DNA from: Ferroglobus sp.
GTDB taxonomy: Archaea; Halobacteriota; Archaeoglobi; Archaeoglobales; Archaeoglobaceae
Length of the DNA stretch: 6,598 nucleotides
NCBI GenBank assembly: GCA_015520115.1
Contig: WAQS01000148.1
Coordinates: 1 to 6,598, forward strand
Direction: 5' to 3'
The position numbers and the translations under genes are program-made. Under the pieces are notes generated by a model, which was given only the letters and a program-made list of their open reading frames with translations, ran no database searches and was not told the DNA's origin. Shown here piece by piece: positions 5,484 to 6,598 of this stretch; the first letter of the stretch is position 1, and each line of letters begins with the position of its first letter.

Positions 5484-5776
5484 AGTTCAGAATGAAGATC
5501 TACAGAGTCAAGGGGGAAGTACTTGTAGCGGTGTGCGATGAGGAGTTAGTGGGTAAGACCTTCAGAGAAAAGGATTTAAAAATTGAGGTAAAGGAAGAGT
5601 TTTACGGTAAGGAAAGCTACGACGAGGAAGAGGTTAAAAGAGCGTTGAGACAAGCTACGATAGCCAATATAACCGGAAAAAATGCCGTAAAGCTTGCGAT
5701 ATCCATAGGGATAATAGACGAAAACAAGGTTTTGAAGATAGGAGAATGTTGGCACGCGCAGATGGTGGTGATGTAA
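5480..5776 (+). CDS. DUF424 family conserved archaeal protein
   Basis: A 98-residue protein of the archaeal DUF424 family; the molecular function is unknown to me. It has the family hallmarks VKGEVLVAVCDEELVGKTFRE (10-30), LKIEVKEEFYG (33-43), RALRQATIANITGKNAVKLAISIGIID (54-80) and a terminal KIGECWHAQ (86-94), where relatives usually have G-x-P-H-A-Q. There is no signal peptide, membrane segment or zinc ribbon. The start is the ATG that overlaps the aIF2 beta stop as ATGA, with AAGGAG three bases upstream; translation then begins MKFRMKIYRV, as in homologues. A longer reading from 5441 lies inside aIF2 beta and adds unrelated residues. Its coupling to aIF2 beta and to an RNA methyltransferase gene suggests a role around translation or RNA, but that is guilt by association only. 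Confidence 0.85.
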   Translation: MKFRMKIYRVKGEVLVAVCDEELVGKTFREKDLKIEVKEEFYGKESYDEEEVKRALRQATIANITGKNAVKLAISIGIIDENKVLKIGECWHAQMVVM

Positions 5777-6598
5777 TAGTAAATCAGGAGATAGCGGCGG
5801 AGATACTTGAGAAACTCGACGAAGAAGTTATTTCGGAAAAAGAACTGCTTAGAAGATTCTTTTTGGGAAAGAATGTTGATTACAAAATTAGAGGAGCCGT
5901 TCATGCCTACGTGATGGAAGTATCTAAGAGGAGGAACGTCATAGACTTTATTCTTGAAAAAGCTTTAAAGCCGAAGAAACTTGAGGATGTGAAACCTTTC
6001 GTGAGAAATCTTTTGAGAATAGCAACTTACGAGATCTTCTTCAAAAGAGTTCCTCCGGCTTTAGCTACTGACTGCGCTGTTAGGATAGCGAAAAAGAGGT
6101 TTGGAATAAGAGCAGCCTCCTTTGTCAACGCTATTTTGAGGAAGGCTGAAAAGGTGGATTTGAAGAGGGAGATGGAGAAGCTCGACAGAACTAAATATTT
6201 GGCTTTGAAGTACTTCCACCCGGAGTGGTACGTCAAAATGGCTGAGAAGCTGGGGATAGATGTTGAGGAACTTTTGATAGCTAATTTGGATAACACGATC
6301 TACATTAGGGTGAACACAATAAAAACGAGCGAGGAAAATCTGAGGAGGTATTTGGAAAAGAACGATGTGATAGTGGAGGAGACGTTTCTTCCGGAGGTCT
6401 TCAAAGTTGTAAGTTACGACAAACCTCCAGCCTACTTGGATGGACACAATGAGCTCTTCGTTATTCAGGATCTTGCCTCTTGCCTCGTTTCAAGAACGCT
6501 GAACCCCGAGCCGGGGGATGTTGTAGCGGATCTTTGCGCCGCTCCGGGATCAAAAACGAGTCACATGGCTGCACTGATGGAAAATAAAGGAAAAATTA
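5746..6598 (+). CDS. NSUN/RsmB-type RNA cytosine-C5 methyltransferase with N-terminal NusB-like domain (3' end cut by window)
   Basis: The reading frame stays open to the window edge, giving 284 residues of a protein that should continue through the rest of the catalytic domain. Residues about 14-140 are a helical NusB-like RNA-binding domain, with LLRIATYEIFF near 90 and the hallmark SFVNAILRKAEK (125-136). Then come the linker signatures FHPEWYVKMAEKLG (157-170) and YIRVNTIKTSEE (186-197), and FVIQDLAS (238-245). The SAM-binding motif DLCAAPGSKT (262-271) is that of Nop2/Sun (NSUN) m5C methyltransferases. The two catalytic cysteines would lie beyond the edge. The target could be tRNA or rRNA; the sequence does not decide. 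ATG at 5746 is the only good start: it overlaps DUF424 by 31 bases and has AGGAG just upstream, though at unusually tight spacing. The frame was followed by hand with no break. Confidence 0.9.
   Translation, partial: MLARADGGDVIVNQEIAAEILEKLDEEVISEKELLRRFFLGKNVDYKIRGAVHAYVMEVSKRRNVIDFILEKALKPKKLEDVKPFVRNLLRIATYEIFFKRVPPALATDCAVRIAKKRFGIRAASFVNAILRKAEKVDLKREMEKLDRTKYLALKYFHPEWYVKMAEKLGIDVEELLIANLDNTIYIRVNTIKTSEENLRRYLEKNDVIVEETFLPEVFKVVSYDKPPAYLDGHNELFVIQDLASCLVSRTLNPEPGDVVADLCAAPGSKTSHMAALMENKGKI

Noticed and set aside
6027..6447. Open frames on the minus strand opposite the methyltransferase gene
   Set aside because: The opposite strand carries an unbroken NusB/NSUN coding frame with clear motifs; the antisense translations resemble nothing and are shadow frames.
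1..6598. CRISPR arrays, insertion sequences, tRNA or rRNA genes, and terminator hairpins
   Set aside because: No regularly spaced repeats, terminal inverted repeats, transposase motifs or structured RNA signatures were seen by eye; virtually every base is inside a protein-coding gene.

Overview
The window reads as chromosomal DNA from a hyperthermophilic, menaquinone-using archaeon, most likely one of the Archaeoglobales (Archaeoglobus, Ferroglobus or Geoglobus type). The evidence is archaea-specific information-processing genes (Nob1, aIF2 beta, DUF424, a GfcR-type regulator and an AglJ-type glycosyltransferase) beside futalosine-pathway menaquinone genes, which are known in that order but not in most Euryarchaeota. 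Proteins rich in Lys and Glu, and heavy use of AGA/AGG arginine and ATA isoleucine codons, agree with this. The genus is an inference; no rRNA is present to settle it.

The layout is two compact, divergent gene trains that start back to back near position 4650 and leave almost no non-coding DNA. The left train runs on the minus strand: nob1 (4648-4202), a gfcR/pyrE-like PRTase-fold regulator (4205-3624), an AglJ-like glycosyltransferase (3623-2706), mqnE (2728-1730), mqnA (1742-1011) and mqnC (1045-17). Successive genes abut or overlap by 4, 0, 23, 13 and 35 bases, which points to one polycistronic, translationally coupled unit. Three junctions have clear Shine-Dalgarno sequences inside the preceding gene. 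The right train runs on the plus strand: a DUF123 GIY-YIG-like protein (4664-5101), the aIF2 beta gene (5076-5483), a DUF424 gene (5480-5776) and a NusB-domain/NSUN-type RNA m5C methyltransferase gene (5746 to the window edge). These overlap by 26, 4 and 31 bases.

Functionally, the left train combines rRNA 3'-end maturation (Nob1), a probable sugar or nucleotide-responsive regulator, a dolichyl-phosphate glycosyltransferase of the N-glycosylation pathway, and three of the enzymes that make the menaquinone head group from chorismate. MqnA dehydrates chorismate, MqnE makes aminofutalosine, and MqnC cyclises dehypoxanthine futalosine. The nucleosidase/deaminase step and MqnD are not in the window. 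The right train is translation-themed: initiation factor, RNA methyltransferase and two poorly characterised conserved proteins.

There is no sign of mobile elements, CRISPR, tRNA or rRNA genes, or frameshifts. I do not see a wholly new system. The most unusual points are the mixed operon (Nob1, PRTase regulator, glycosyltransferase, quinone synthesis), the tiny shared divergent promoter, and two uncharacterised proteins embedded in a translation operon.
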